Origin: JAWMQL01 sp033283165
GTDB taxonomy: Bacteria; Pseudomonadota; Gammaproteobacteria; Pseudomonadales; Halieaceae
DNA: 64,000 nt
Assembly: GCA_033283165.1 (NCBI GenBank)
Contig: JAWMQL010000008.1
Location: 124,001-188,000 of the forward strand
Direction of reading: 5' to 3'
Shown here in pieces: positions 27,184 through 35,285 of this stretch; positions within the stretch are counted from its first letter, which is position 1, and each line of letters begins with the position of its first letter. The position numbers and the translations under genes are program-made. Under the pieces are notes generated by a model. It had not been told where the DNA came from, did no database searches, and saw nothing but the letters and a program-made list of their open reading frames with translations.

Positions 27184-28022
27184 GCGTTGAGACCTGCCGG
27201 CTGGTGTTCACCGATCTGGACGGCACCCTGCTGGATCACGACAGTTACAGCCCCGGGCCGGCCCTGGAGCAGCTGCGATTGCTGGAAGAACAGGGGATCC
27301 CGGTGATCCCCGTGACCAGTAAGACGCGGGCCGAGGTGGAAGTCCTGCGCCGGGAACTGGGTAACGGCCACCCCTTCGTGGTCGAAAACGGGGCGGCGGT
27401 CTTCGTGCCGGTCGATTACTTTACTGCCCAACCCGCGGGGACCTGCCGCCGTGACGACTATTGGGTGCATGAAATCGCCGCCGGGCGCGACCGGTGGTTG
27501 TCCCTGCTGGCCGCACTGGAAGATGATTTCCAGGGTGAATTTGAGTATTTCTATCGGGCGGGCAGCGCGGGCATTGCGGCGATGACGGGCTTGACCGAGG
27601 AGCAGGCGCGGCTGGCCAACCAGCGCGAGTACAGTGAGCCGGTTCAGTGGCGGGGCGACGAGGAACGCCGCCAGGACTTTGTGGCCAGACTGGAGGCCGC
27701 GGGTGCGACCGTTATCCGGGGTGGCCGCTTCCTGAATGTCGGAGGCGCCGCGGACAAGGGCCGGGCCCTGCTCTGGCTGCGGGCAACCTACCGTGACGCG
27801 CTGGGCGCCGAACAGGTGGTTGACCTGGCCGCGGGTGACAGCCCCAACGACCGGCCGATGCTGGAACAGGCGGGTACCGCGCTGATGGTGCGTTCCCCGC
27901 ATCACGGATTCCCGCAGGTGCGGCGTTCGGGGCCGGTAATCTACAGTCGTCATTACGGCCCGGCCGGCTGGACCGAGGGCCTGCAACGCTGGCTCGCCAG
28001 TGAACACACTCGAGGGAGCTGA
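27180..28022 (+). CDS. HAD phosphatase, mannosyl/glucosyl-3-phosphoglycerate phosphatase family
   Basis: 280 residues. HAD motif I is FTDLDGTLLDHDSY (nucleophile and acid/base Asp), motif II VIPVTSKTRAEVEVLRREL, then FVVENGAA, and motif IV AAGDSPNDRPMLEQAG. This matches the MpgP/YedP family, which dephosphorylates mannosyl- or glucosyl-3-phosphoglycerate. With a GpgS-type synthase gene directly downstream, the likely substrate is glucosyl-3-phosphoglycerate, giving glucosylglycerate. GTG start overlaps the stop of the kinase gene by 4 nt, indicating translational coupling. Confidence 0.9.
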   Translation: MSVETCRLVFTDLDGTLLDHDSYSPGPALEQLRLLEEQGIPVIPVTSKTRAEVEVLRRELGNGHPFVVENGAAVFVPVDYFTAQPAGTCRRDDYWVHEIAAGRDRWLSLLAALEDDFQGEFEYFYRAGSAGIAAMTGLTEEQARLANQREYSEPVQWRGDEERRQDFVARLEAAGATVIRGGRFLNVGGAADKGRALLWLRATYRDALGAEQVVDLAAGDSPNDRPMLEQAGTALMVRSPHHGFPQVRRSGPVIYSRHYGPAGWTEGLQRWLASEHTRGS

Positions 28023-28027
28023 AGGCC

Positions 28028-29257
28028 ATGGCTGATTTCTACCAGAACGGCATCATCACTACCCTGCACAACCTGTCCGATCGGCCATTGGCTGATATGG
28101 AAGACGAGTTGCAGCGTTTTTCCGCGCAGCGCCCCATGGGACTGATCCTGCCGTCGCTGTACTCGGAACTGGAGGGAGAGGCACTGCCCGCGATTGTCGG
28201 GCACCTTGCCCAGGTGCCCTATTTATCGCAGGTGATTATTGGCCTGGACCGGGCTGACGAGAGCCAGTACCGGGCGGCACTGAAATTTTTCGGACACCTG
28301 CCGCAGCAGCACCGGGTCTTGTGGAATGACGGCCCGCGGCTCATGGCGCTGGATGCCCGCTTACGCGAATTGGACCTGGCGCCGCGGGAACTCGGCAAGG
28401 GTCGGAACGTGTGGTATTGCATGGGTTACGCGCTGGCTACGAAGTCAGTGGAATCGCTGGCGCTGCATGACTGCGACATTCTGACCTACGATCGCTCCCT
28501 GCTGGCGCGCCTGATCTATCCGGTGGCCAACCCGCAGTTCAACTACGAATTCTGCAAGGGCTACTATGCCCGGGTCGCGAAAGGCAAGATCAACGGCAGG
28601 GTCAGTCGGCTGTTGGTCACGCCGCTGCTGCGGGCCCTGAAAAAAACCCTTGGCCCGATGGAATTCCTCGATTATATGGACAGCTTCCGCTACCCGTTGG
28701 CGGGGGAGTTTTCGTTCCGCCTGGATGTGCTGAACGATATCCGGATACCCAGTGACTGGGGGCTGGAGATCGGTGTGCTGTCCGAGATGTACCGCAATTA
28801 CGCCAACAATCGCCTGTGCCAGGTCGATATCGCGCGCCATTACGACCACAAGCACCAGGACCTGTCCGCGAACGACGAACGGGGCGGCCTGTCGAAAATG
28901 TCCATCGATATCGCCAAGGCGCTGTACCGCAAACTGGCGACCCGGGGGGTCACTTTCGATACCGGTACCTTCCGCACGATCAAGGCGACCTATTACCGGA
29001 TCGCGCTGGATTTCGTGGAAACCTACAACAACGACGCGCTGATGAACGGTCTGAGCCTCGATATCCATGGCGAGGAGCAGGCAGTGGAACTGTTTGCCGA
29101 AAATATCATGAAAGCGGGAGATGCCTTCCTGGCGCGACCCATGGAGCGGCCCTTCATCCCCACCTGGAGCCGGGTGACCAGTGCCATTCCCGACTTCCTC
29201 GAGTATCTGCGCGAGGCGGTGGAAGAAGACAGCCGGGAATTTGCGGAGGCGGCCTGA
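28028..29257 (+). CDS. Glucosyl-3-phosphoglycerate synthase-like glycosyltransferase
   Basis: 409 residues with GAAGG ahead of the ATG. The fold is a GT-A type transferase: LILPSLYSELEGEALPAI and VIIGLDRADE at the start, GKGRNVWYCMGYALA, then the metal-binding ALHDCDILTYDRSLLARLIYP. GYYARVAKGKINGRVSRLLVTPLL and AGEFSFRLDVLNDIRIPSDWGLEIGVLSEM agree with bacterial and archaeal GpgS (GT81-like), which transfer glucose from an NDP-glucose to 3-phosphoglycerate. It is preceded by the phosphatase gene and followed after 2 nt by the GH13 phosphorylase. Mannosyl-3-phosphoglycerate synthase is the main alternative. Confidence 0.88.
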   Translation: MADFYQNGIITTLHNLSDRPLADMEDELQRFSAQRPMGLILPSLYSELEGEALPAIVGHLAQVPYLSQVIIGLDRADESQYRAALKFFGHLPQQHRVLWNDGPRLMALDARLRELDLAPRELGKGRNVWYCMGYALATKSVESLALHDCDILTYDRSLLARLIYPVANPQFNYEFCKGYYARVAKGKINGRVSRLLVTPLLRALKKTLGPMEFLDYMDSFRYPLAGEFSFRLDVLNDIRIPSDWGLEIGVLSEMYRNYANNRLCQVDIARHYDHKHQDLSANDERGGLSKMSIDIAKALYRKLATRGVTFDTGTFRTIKATYYRIALDFVETYNNDALMNGLSLDIHGEEQAVELFAENIMKAGDAFLARPMERPFIPTWSRVTSAIPDFLEYLREAVEEDSREFAEAA

Positions 29258-29259
29258 GC

Positions 29260-31026
29260 GTGTTGCAACAAGTGAGTATTGAAAGCGAACTGCGTGACCG
29301 CGTCCGGCACCACCTGGACGTGATCTACGAGAGTGTGCCGGTCACGCAGGACCTCGAAGAACTGACCGGGCAGCTGCTGGAACTGATGCGCCTGGACCAG
29401 GTCCTGTTGGTCCCGGAACAGCAGGCCAATCACTGGAGCCAGCGGGATGCCCTTGTGATCAGCTACGGTGACAGCCTGCTGGAGCCCGGGGTGAAGCCCC
29501 TGCGTACCCTGAAACGATTCCTCGACGAACAGGGCGACAGTGCAGTCAACGGCATCCATATTCTGCCATTCTATCCCTGGAGCTCTGACGACGGTTTCGC
29601 CGTGCTGGACTATTCCAGCGTCAATGAGGCCCTGGGAGACTGGGCCGATGTCCAGCGTATTGCCGGCGATTACCACCTGATGGCAGACCTGGTCATCAAT
29701 CACTGTTCTGGGCGCAGCCTGTGGTTCGAAAATTTCCTCGCCGACCGGGACCCGGGGCGGGATTTCTTTTTCACAGCTTCACCGGAGGATGATCTGTCCC
29801 AGGTGGTGCGGCCGCGCACCTCGCCGCTGTTGCGGCCGGTGGAGACGGCGGCGGGCGAGCGCCATGTCTGGTGTACTTTCAGTCACGATCAGGTGGACCT
29901 GGACTTCCGCAACCCGGACGTACTGAAGCAGTTTGTTTCCATTGTGCGCCTTTACATGGACATGGGCGTGCGCATATTCCGCCTGGATGCGGTGGCATTC
30001 TTGTGGAAGGAACCCGGCACCAACTGCCTGAACCTGCCCCAGACCCACGAGGTTGTGCGCCTGTTGCGCACCCTGGTGGAACACGCGCGGCCTGATGCCA
30101 TGTTGATCACTGAGACCAACATTCCCAACCGTGAAAACCTGTCCTATTTCGGCAATGCCAACGAGGCCCACTGCGTTTATAACTTCTCCCTGCCGCCGTT
30201 ACTGGTTAACACGCTGGTGACTGGCGACTGCCAGTACCTGAAGCGGTGGATGATGAGCATGCCTCCGGCCCGCAACGGCACGGCCTACTTCAACTTTATC
30301 GCCTCCCACGACGGTATCGGCCTGCGCCCCACCGAGGGCCTGTTGTCGGAGGAAGAGGTGGCGGACCTGATCTCCACCATGCAGGAATTCGGCGGCCAGG
30401 TTTCCTGGCGGGCGCTGGAAAATGGCGAGAGTAAACCCTACGAAATCAATATCTCCCTGTTCGATGCCCTGCAGGGCACCGTCGAAGGGCCCGACCAGTG
30501 GGGTCTCGAGCGTTTCATTTGTGCCCACGCCATCCTGCTGGGTCTGGAGGGTATTCCCGGCATCTACATCCACAGCCTGTTGGGTACCCGCAACGACTAC
30601 CAGCGGGTCGAGGGAACCGGTCACCCGCGAGCCATCAATCGTCGCCAGTGGCAGTACGATGAACTGATTGCGCTGCTGGCTGACGAGAAAACCACCCATG
30701 CCCAGGTGTTCAGCCGCCTGAAGGCACTCTTGCAGATCAGGCGCCGACAGGCGGCGTTTCACCCCAACGCCACCCAGTTCACCCTGCATCTGGGCAATAA
30801 CCTGTTCGGCTTCTGGCGCCAGAGTATGGATCGCCAGCAGAGTATTTTCTGTATCAGCAACATCAGTAACCAGCCACTGGAAATCGCGTTGAAGGACATC
30901 AACCTGATTGATAACGAGGATTGGTCAGACCTGATTTCCGGCGATGTATACCCCGTAGGACAGGAGTTGTTGTCACTGCAGCCCTACGCTACGGTGTGGA
31001 TCACCAACGCCCCGGATCACCCCTAG
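29260..31026 (+). CDS. GH13 sucrose phosphorylase-like enzyme, probably glucosylglycerate phosphorylase
   Basis: 588 residues from GTG 29260, two nucleotides after the synthase stop; earlier in-frame starts lie inside that gene. The catalytic residues of GH13 are present: nucleophile Asp in GVRIFRLDAVAFLWKE, acid/base Glu in MLITETNIPN and transition-state Asp in FIASHDGIGLRP. Overall layout is that of GH13 subfamily 18, which holds sucrose phosphorylases and the more recently described glucosylglycerate phosphorylases. Since every other gene in this set concerns glucosylglycerate, phosphorolysis of that compound to glucose 1-phosphate and D-glycerate is the best guess; sucrose or another glucoside remains possible. 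Confidence 0.85.
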   Translation: MLQQVSIESELRDRVRHHLDVIYESVPVTQDLEELTGQLLELMRLDQVLLVPEQQANHWSQRDALVISYGDSLLEPGVKPLRTLKRFLDEQGDSAVNGIHILPFYPWSSDDGFAVLDYSSVNEALGDWADVQRIAGDYHLMADLVINHCSGRSLWFENFLADRDPGRDFFFTASPEDDLSQVVRPRTSPLLRPVETAAGERHVWCTFSHDQVDLDFRNPDVLKQFVSIVRLYMDMGVRIFRLDAVAFLWKEPGTNCLNLPQTHEVVRLLRTLVEHARPDAMLITETNIPNRENLSYFGNANEAHCVYNFSLPPLLVNTLVTGDCQYLKRWMMSMPPARNGTAYFNFIASHDGIGLRPTEGLLSEEEVADLISTMQEFGGQVSWRALENGESKPYEINISLFDALQGTVEGPDQWGLERFICAHAILLGLEGIPGIYIHSLLGTRNDYQRVEGTGHPRAINRRQWQYDELIALLADEKTTHAQVFSRLKALLQIRRRQAAFHPNATQFTLHLGNNLFGFWRQSMDRQQSIFCISNISNQPLEIALKDINLIDNEDWSDLISGDVYPVGQELLSLQPYATVWITNAPDHP

Positions 31027-31047
31027 CCGGGCGCCCCTCGCCGGGCC

Positions 31048-32370
31048 TCAATGGTCAGTCTCATACCAACCCCAACGGGCACGAACGGCGGCCAGCAGCT
31101 GCTCGCAGGAAGCCGCCTGATCTTCTGGCACCGGCCAGAGAGTGGGAGACACGCGGGTCAGGTCGTGCAGGCCGATATTGGGCAGGCTCCGGTCGCGCAG
31201 GGCGTGGACGAATTTCAGGGTGCGAAAAGCATCGAACCACTGGTGAAAGTGACGCGAGAAAGACGCCCCATCGCGGCCCTGGCGGCAGCAGTGCGCCAGG
31301 GCCTTGTCGATGCCCAGTTCCTGCAGAACTGAGTTACATTGATCTGCCAGTGCCGGGTCAAGACCGCCCTCGACCAGGGCCTCGGTGAGCGCGGGTGCGG
31401 CGGGTTCACGCAGTCGCGGCAACTGTGCCAGCAGCACTCGCAGCGCCTCGAAACTGCGTGGATGATAGAACAGGGGCAGTGCCTCCGGCTCGCTTGCAGC
31501 GGCGATGTCCGCCACCGCGGGGCCGGTACCGAAGGGTACCCGCCGCGAATATCGGGCCTGCAGCCTGATGCACTCGCCGCCGGGTTGGGCCAGTGGGCTC
31601 AGCTTGGCCAGTTTGCCCAGCAGATAGAAATCCTCGGCCCCGGAGCGTCGCGGGAAACCGCGTACCGCGGCGTAGGCCCCGGCCCGCACCGCCAGGCAAC
31701 TGCCCAGGCTGTGATAGGCGTAGGGGGAGCGCGCATGCTGCAGACCCAGCACGTAGTGATGCAGCCGTGCCTCGTACAGGGCGGTGGCGCGGTTGCAGGC
31801 GGGATCGTTCCCCGCCTGGTGTAGAAAGGGGAACAGGCAGGCCGGTGCCGGGCTGTCCCCCCCTGGCAGGCGGGCAAAGTAATCCGTTGGCAGCCGGGCA
31901 TCGGCATCGCTGCAGCAGATCCACTCGCCGGAGATGGCCCCGGCCGCCATCCAGGCCAGGGCCAGGTCACAGCCGAACTTGCGCGCCAGGCCAACGCCCT
32001 TCGCCTTCGGCAGTGGGCCAAGCAGGCGATCCAGGTCACAGGTGAGGAAGTCCAGGCCCGGTCCGGCCTGCGCCAGCCGGTAGCCGTGGGGCAGGGCGGT
32101 ATGGACCGGGTGAAGGGCGCCGAGTGCTTCACGCAGGGCATCGTTTACCCCGCCATCGGCGTCCCACTCCGGCCGGTTGAGCACCAGGATCACCAGTATC
32201 CGCCCGTCGCCGGCCAGGTGGCCGAACGCGCCCACCGTGGCGGCCGGTTCGTCGTAGCAAGGTACCACCAGGACCTGCTGCCAGGGCGGCCGGGAGGGCG
32301 CTGGCGCGGAGGGCAGTTCGGGCTCGATATGGCGCTGGAGGTAGCGTGTCAGGGCGACGCTGGACTGCAT
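31048..32370 (-). CDS. GT-A type (family 2-like) glycosyltransferase
   Basis: 440 residues from ATG 32370; the frame is open further upstream but only with low-complexity, unlikely sequence. N-terminal nucleotide-sugar fold: VLVVPCYDEPAATVGAFG, LVILVLNRPEWDADG, KGVGLARKFGCDLALAWM and the DxD-like ICCSDADARLPTDYFARL. The rest contains SGAEDFYLLGKLAKL, the usual acceptor-binding ED motif. No membrane segment, so it is cytoplasmic or peripheral. It is convergent with the glucosylglycerate set (22 nt between stops). Acceptor and donor unknown. Confidence 0.85.
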   Translation of the reverse strand: MQSSVALTRYLQRHIEPELPSAPAPSRPPWQQVLVVPCYDEPAATVGAFGHLAGDGRILVILVLNRPEWDADGGVNDALREALGALHPVHTALPHGYRLAQAGPGLDFLTCDLDRLLGPLPKAKGVGLARKFGCDLALAWMAAGAISGEWICCSDADARLPTDYFARLPGGDSPAPACLFPFLHQAGNDPACNRATALYEARLHHYVLGLQHARSPYAYHSLGSCLAVRAGAYAAVRGFPRRSGAEDFYLLGKLAKLSPLAQPGGECIRLQARYSRRVPFGTGPAVADIAAASEPEALPLFYHPRSFEALRVLLAQLPRLREPAAPALTEALVEGGLDPALADQCNSVLQELGIDKALAHCCRQGRDGASFSRHFHQWFDAFRTLKFVHALRDRSLPNIGLHDLTRVSPTLWPVPEDQAASCEQLLAAVRARWGWYETDH

Positions 32371-32404
32371 GGCTCGGGGCCTGTTCACGTTCTCCGGGTT
32401 TGCC

Positions 32405-33022
32405 CTAGTGCAGGGCCGCCCGCAGGGGCAGGCCGGCGGCGATGCCGGCCTCGATGTCCAGCAACTGGTCCCAGCGGGCGTCAACTGTGGCGGTGGGCAG
32501 GTAGAGTCTGGCCAGGTCCAGGAACAACTCGAAGTGACGCTCCTCCGAGCGCGCAATGGAGCGGTAAAATTTCCTGAGTGCCGGCTCCTCCAGGGCGTCA
32601 GCCACCAGGGCGAAACGCTCGGCCCCGCGCGCCTCGATGATACTGGCTGTGAGCAGACGGTCCAGCAGGTACTCCTCGCGGCCCTTTCGAATCGCCGCGC
32701 GAAAGCGCAGCACGTAGGGGTCCTTGGTGTCCGCCGTGGTGTGCAGGCCGCGGCGGTGAATCCATTTCACCACCTCCCGGTAGTGGGTCAGTTCCTCTAC
32801 CGCGAGGTCGGCCATGGCGGCCACCAGTTCAGTGCGATCCGGGTAATGCGACAGCATCGATATCGCCATGCCTGAGGCTTTTTTCTCCGCCGCGGCGTGG
32901 TCCTGCAGAAAACTGTCGAAGTCGGCCATCACCGCGGCGGTCCAGTCGGGCGGAGTTTGGTAACGCAGGGGAGAGTCGGGCATCGTCGGGCACGTTTCGG
33001 GCGAGCCGGTATTGAACTGCAT
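32405..33022 (-). CDS. miaE: tRNA-(ms2io6A)-hydroxylase MiaE
   Basis: 205 residues (or 192 from ATG 32983, where no better ribosome site is seen). MiaE hydroxylates ms2i6A37 of tRNA using a non-heme di-iron centre. Ligand-bearing helices are visible: DHAAAEKKASGMAI, AVEELTHYREVVKWIHRRG, SIIEARGAERFALV and ARSEERHFELFLDLA. Length is typical. Its 5' end faces fabV across 95 bp that must hold both promoters. The downstream glycosyltransferase gene on the same strand starts 34 nt later. Confidence 0.95.
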   Translation of the reverse strand: MQFNTGSPETCPTMPDSPLRYQTPPDWTAAVMADFDSFLQDHAAAEKKASGMAISMLSHYPDRTELVAAMADLAVEELTHYREVVKWIHRRGLHTTADTKDPYVLRFRAAIRKGREEYLLDRLLTASIIEARGAERFALVADALEEPALRKFYRSIARSEERHFELFLDLARLYLPTATVDARWDQLLDIEAGIAAGLPLRAALH

Positions 33023-33067
33023 GTCGCCAGTGAAGACAAGAACCGGCGCGGCTCAGTGGGCTCCGAG

Positions 33068-33078
33068 TGTGGTAAACT
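33068..33078 (+). promoter_or_regulatory. Candidate extended -10 promoter of fabV
   Basis: TGTGGTAAACT ends 39 nt before the fabV ATG. It is identical to the element in front of nadA. No clear -35 is present. Confidence 0.5.
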
Positions 33079-33117
33079 CTGAGACCCGTTCAACCCGCTG
33101 GCAGGAACTCCACACCG

Positions 33118-34308
33118 ATGATCATCAAGCCCCGCGTTCGCGGTTTCCTCTGTATTACCACCCACCCGACCGGTTGCGAGGCCAATGTCAGGAAGCAGAT
33201 CGATTACGTGAAGCGGCAGGGGCCAATCGAGAACGGCCCCAGGCGGGTCCTGGTCATCGGCGCTTCTACCGGTTACGGCCTGGCTTCTCGTATCAGTGCG
33301 GCCTTCGGCGCTGGCGCCGCGACCCTGGGAATTTTTTTCGAGAAAGAAGGCAGTGAGAAAAAGCCCGGTACGGCTGGCTGGTACAACTCGGCCGCGTTCC
33401 ACAAGTTTGCCGCCGAGGAAGGCCTGTACGCAAAAAGCATCAACGGTGACGCCTTCTCCGATGAGATCAAGCAGAAGACCATCGACACCATCAAGGCGGA
33501 CCTGGGTCAGGTTGACCTGGTGGTCTACAGCCTGGCCGCGCCGCGCCGCCAGCACCCGGTGACCGGTGTGGTGCATAACTCCACCTTGAAGCCCATCGGC
33601 AGCGACACAGTGCAGAAGGGAGTTAACACAGACAAGGGCGAGGTCCAGGATTTCCACCTGGAGGCGGCGACCCAGGAAGAGATCGACAATACCGTGGCGG
33701 TCATGGGCGGCGAGGACTGGCAGATGTGGATCGAGGCCCTGGACGAGGCCGGTGTGCTGGCCGAGGGTGCAAAAACCACCGCCTACACCTATATCGGCGA
33801 CAAGTTGACCTGGGATATCTATTGGCATGGCACCATCGGTGCTGCCAAGAAGGACCTGGACAAGCGGGTGGTGGCCATCCGCGAGCGGCTGGCCGCCAGG
33901 GGCGGGGACGCTCGCGTGTCCGTGCTGAAAGCGGTGGTAACCCAGGCCTCCGCCGCCATTCCCGCCATGCCTATCTACCTGGCCCTGCTCTTCAAGGTGA
34001 TGAAGGAACGCGGTGTTCACGAAGGGTGTATCGAGCAGGTGGACGGCCTGTTCCGCCACTCGCTGTACAGTGACCAGCCCCAGCTGGACGAAGAGGGACG
34101 CCTGCGGGCGGATGGCAAGGAGCTGGATCCGGAGGTGCAGGCCGCGGTCGCCGATCTCTGGAGCCAGATCAACACCGAAACGCTGCGCGAGCTGTCGGAC
34201 TTCGAGGGCTACCAGCGGGAATTTCTGCAGCTGTTCGGTTTCGAGGTGGAAGGCGTCGATTACGAGGCGGATGTGAGCCCTGACGTGGCCATACCCGGCC
34301 TGGTTTAA
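33118..34308 (+). CDS. fabV: Trans-2-enoyl-ACP/CoA reductase FabV
   Basis: 396 residues. FabV is the NADH-dependent, triclosan-insensitive enoyl reductase of fatty-acid synthesis. The N-terminus MIIKPRVRGFLCITTHPTGC and the Rossmann segment VLVIGASTGYGLASR are diagnostic. The catalytic pair Tyr235-X8-Lys244 (YWHGTIGAAK) sits at exactly the spacing and numbering described for FabV. DGLFRHSLYSDQPQLDEEGR-like C-terminal sequence is also present. The MBL-fold gene follows after 4 nt. Confidence 0.97.
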   Translation: MIIKPRVRGFLCITTHPTGCEANVRKQIDYVKRQGPIENGPRRVLVIGASTGYGLASRISAAFGAGAATLGIFFEKEGSEKKPGTAGWYNSAAFHKFAAEEGLYAKSINGDAFSDEIKQKTIDTIKADLGQVDLVVYSLAAPRRQHPVTGVVHNSTLKPIGSDTVQKGVNTDKGEVQDFHLEAATQEEIDNTVAVMGGEDWQMWIEALDEAGVLAEGAKTTAYTYIGDKLTWDIYWHGTIGAAKKDLDKRVVAIRERLAARGGDARVSVLKAVVTQASAAIPAMPIYLALLFKVMKERGVHEGCIEQVDGLFRHSLYSDQPQLDEEGRLRADGKELDPEVQAAVADLWSQINTETLRELSDFEGYQREFLQLFGFEVEGVDYEADVSPDVAIPGLV

Positions 34309-34312
34309 CGCA

Positions 34313-35146
34313 ATGCTGGAACACGGCGTCCCGTATCGTCTCAATGAGCGGGTGCGACGCCTGGTCGCACCCAATCCCGGCCCGATGACTGGCGCGGGTA
34401 CCAATACCTACCTGCTCGGCAATGAGCAGGTCGCGGTACTGGATCCCGGGCCGGCACTCCCGGAACACATCGACGCCATTCTCGATGCGGCGGGAGACCG
34501 TATCCGCTGGATTGTCTGCACCCATACCCACCCGGATCATTCCCCCGCCTGGCTGGCGATAGCGCAGGCCACCGGCGCCGAGGTGATCGGCGCTTCGCCA
34601 GCGGACGACATGTTCCAGGACGACACCTTCGAACCCGTGTCCGAACTGCAACACGACGATGTGCTGCACGCGCCGGAGTTTACCCTGCGCGCGGTCCATA
34701 CCCCCGGCCACGTCAGCAACCACTTCTGCTTCCTGCTGGAAGAGGAGCAGATGCTGTTTGCCGGGGATCACATCATGAATGGCTCGACCGTGGTGATCGT
34801 GCCCCCCAGCGGCGACATGAAAGCTTATATCGAATCCCTGCAGCTGCTGCTGCGATACCCACTGAAGTTCATTGCCCCGGGCCACGGTGAGGTGCTGGAA
34901 GACTCGAAGGCCGTGGTGGAGTGGCTGGTCAACCACCGCCTGCAACGGGAGAGCAAGGTCATCGATCGCCTGCAGCGGCTCGGCCGCAGCACCGTGGAGC
35001 AGCTGGTCCCGTCGGTCTACGACGATGTGGATGCGTCCCTGCACCCCATGGCGAAGCTGTCACTCACGGCGCACCTGATCAAGTTGCACCAGGAAAACCG
35101 TGCCCTGCAACACCCGGACGACAGCTGGGAAATGGTCTCGTTTTAG
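34313..35146 (+). CDS. MBL-fold metallo-hydrolase
   Basis: 277 residues. The metallo-beta-lactamase zinc motif is HTHPDHSPAWLA, with further ligands in HTPGHVSNHFCF, AGDHIMNG and IAPGHGEV; a C-terminal helical segment (HRLQRESKVIDRLQ to MAKLSLTAHLIKLH) resembles LACTB2-type hydrolases. The family covers thioesterases, nucleases and glyoxalase II-like enzymes, and the substrate cannot be read off. It follows fabV by 4 nt and precedes the steroid operon by 140 bp, so a thioesterase acting on CoA or ACP esters would fit, but this is a guess. Confidence 0.88.
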   Translation: MLEHGVPYRLNERVRRLVAPNPGPMTGAGTNTYLLGNEQVAVLDPGPALPEHIDAILDAAGDRIRWIVCTHTHPDHSPAWLAIAQATGAEVIGASPADDMFQDDTFEPVSELQHDDVLHAPEFTLRAVHTPGHVSNHFCFLLEEEQMLFAGDHIMNGSTVVIVPPSGDMKAYIESLQLLLRYPLKFIAPGHGEVLEDSKAVVEWLVNHRLQRESKVIDRLQRLGRSTVEQLVPSVYDDVDASLHPMAKLSLTAHLIKLHQENRALQHPDDSWEMVSF

Positions 35147-35193
35147 GCATGGGGTGCTTTTGATTCGAGGCCTCTATATAACTTTTTGCACTA

Positions 35194-35223
35194 TTCGTAA
35201 AAAATAAGCATAGAAATTACGAA
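35194..35223 (+). promoter_or_regulatory. Candidate operator of the steroid operon: TTCGTAA-N16-TTACGAA
   Basis: A 7-bp perfect inverted repeat (35194-35200 and 35217-35223) with a 16-nt AT-rich spacer ends 5 nt before the -35 element. Spacing and AT-richness suit a dimeric helix-turn-helix regulator such as an Lrp/AsnC protein. It does not resemble the actinobacterial KstR2 site. Inference only. Confidence 0.45.
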
Positions 35224-35228
35224 AAATG

Positions 35229-35257
35229 TTGTAAAAGGTGCCGGTAGTTTCTACTAT
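35229..35257 (+). promoter_or_regulatory. Sigma70-like promoter of the steroid C/D-ring operon
   Basis: TTGTAA (35229-35234), 17 nt, TACTAT (35252-35257), 28 nt before the fadD3-like ATG. A small hairpin CGCTGA/TCAGCG (35262-35278) lies between the -10 and the start codon. Confidence 0.55.
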
Positions 35258-35285
35258 TGCCCGCTGATCGAGTCAGCGTGACGAG

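Noticed and set aside
28816..29259. N-terminal extension of the GH13 phosphorylase into the synthase gene
   Set aside because: The extension reads Arg/Gly-rich shadow sequence of the synthase; GTG 29260 begins right after the synthase stop and matches family length.
32371..32556. N-terminal extension of the minus-strand glycosyltransferase
   Set aside because: Ser/Pro/Thr-rich shadow of miaE; ATG 32370 gives the usual start and avoids overlap.
35147..35285. KstR2-type operator
   Set aside because: I looked for the CAAG-NN-CTTG style dyad known from actinobacteria and did not see it; only the TTCGTAA repeat is present.
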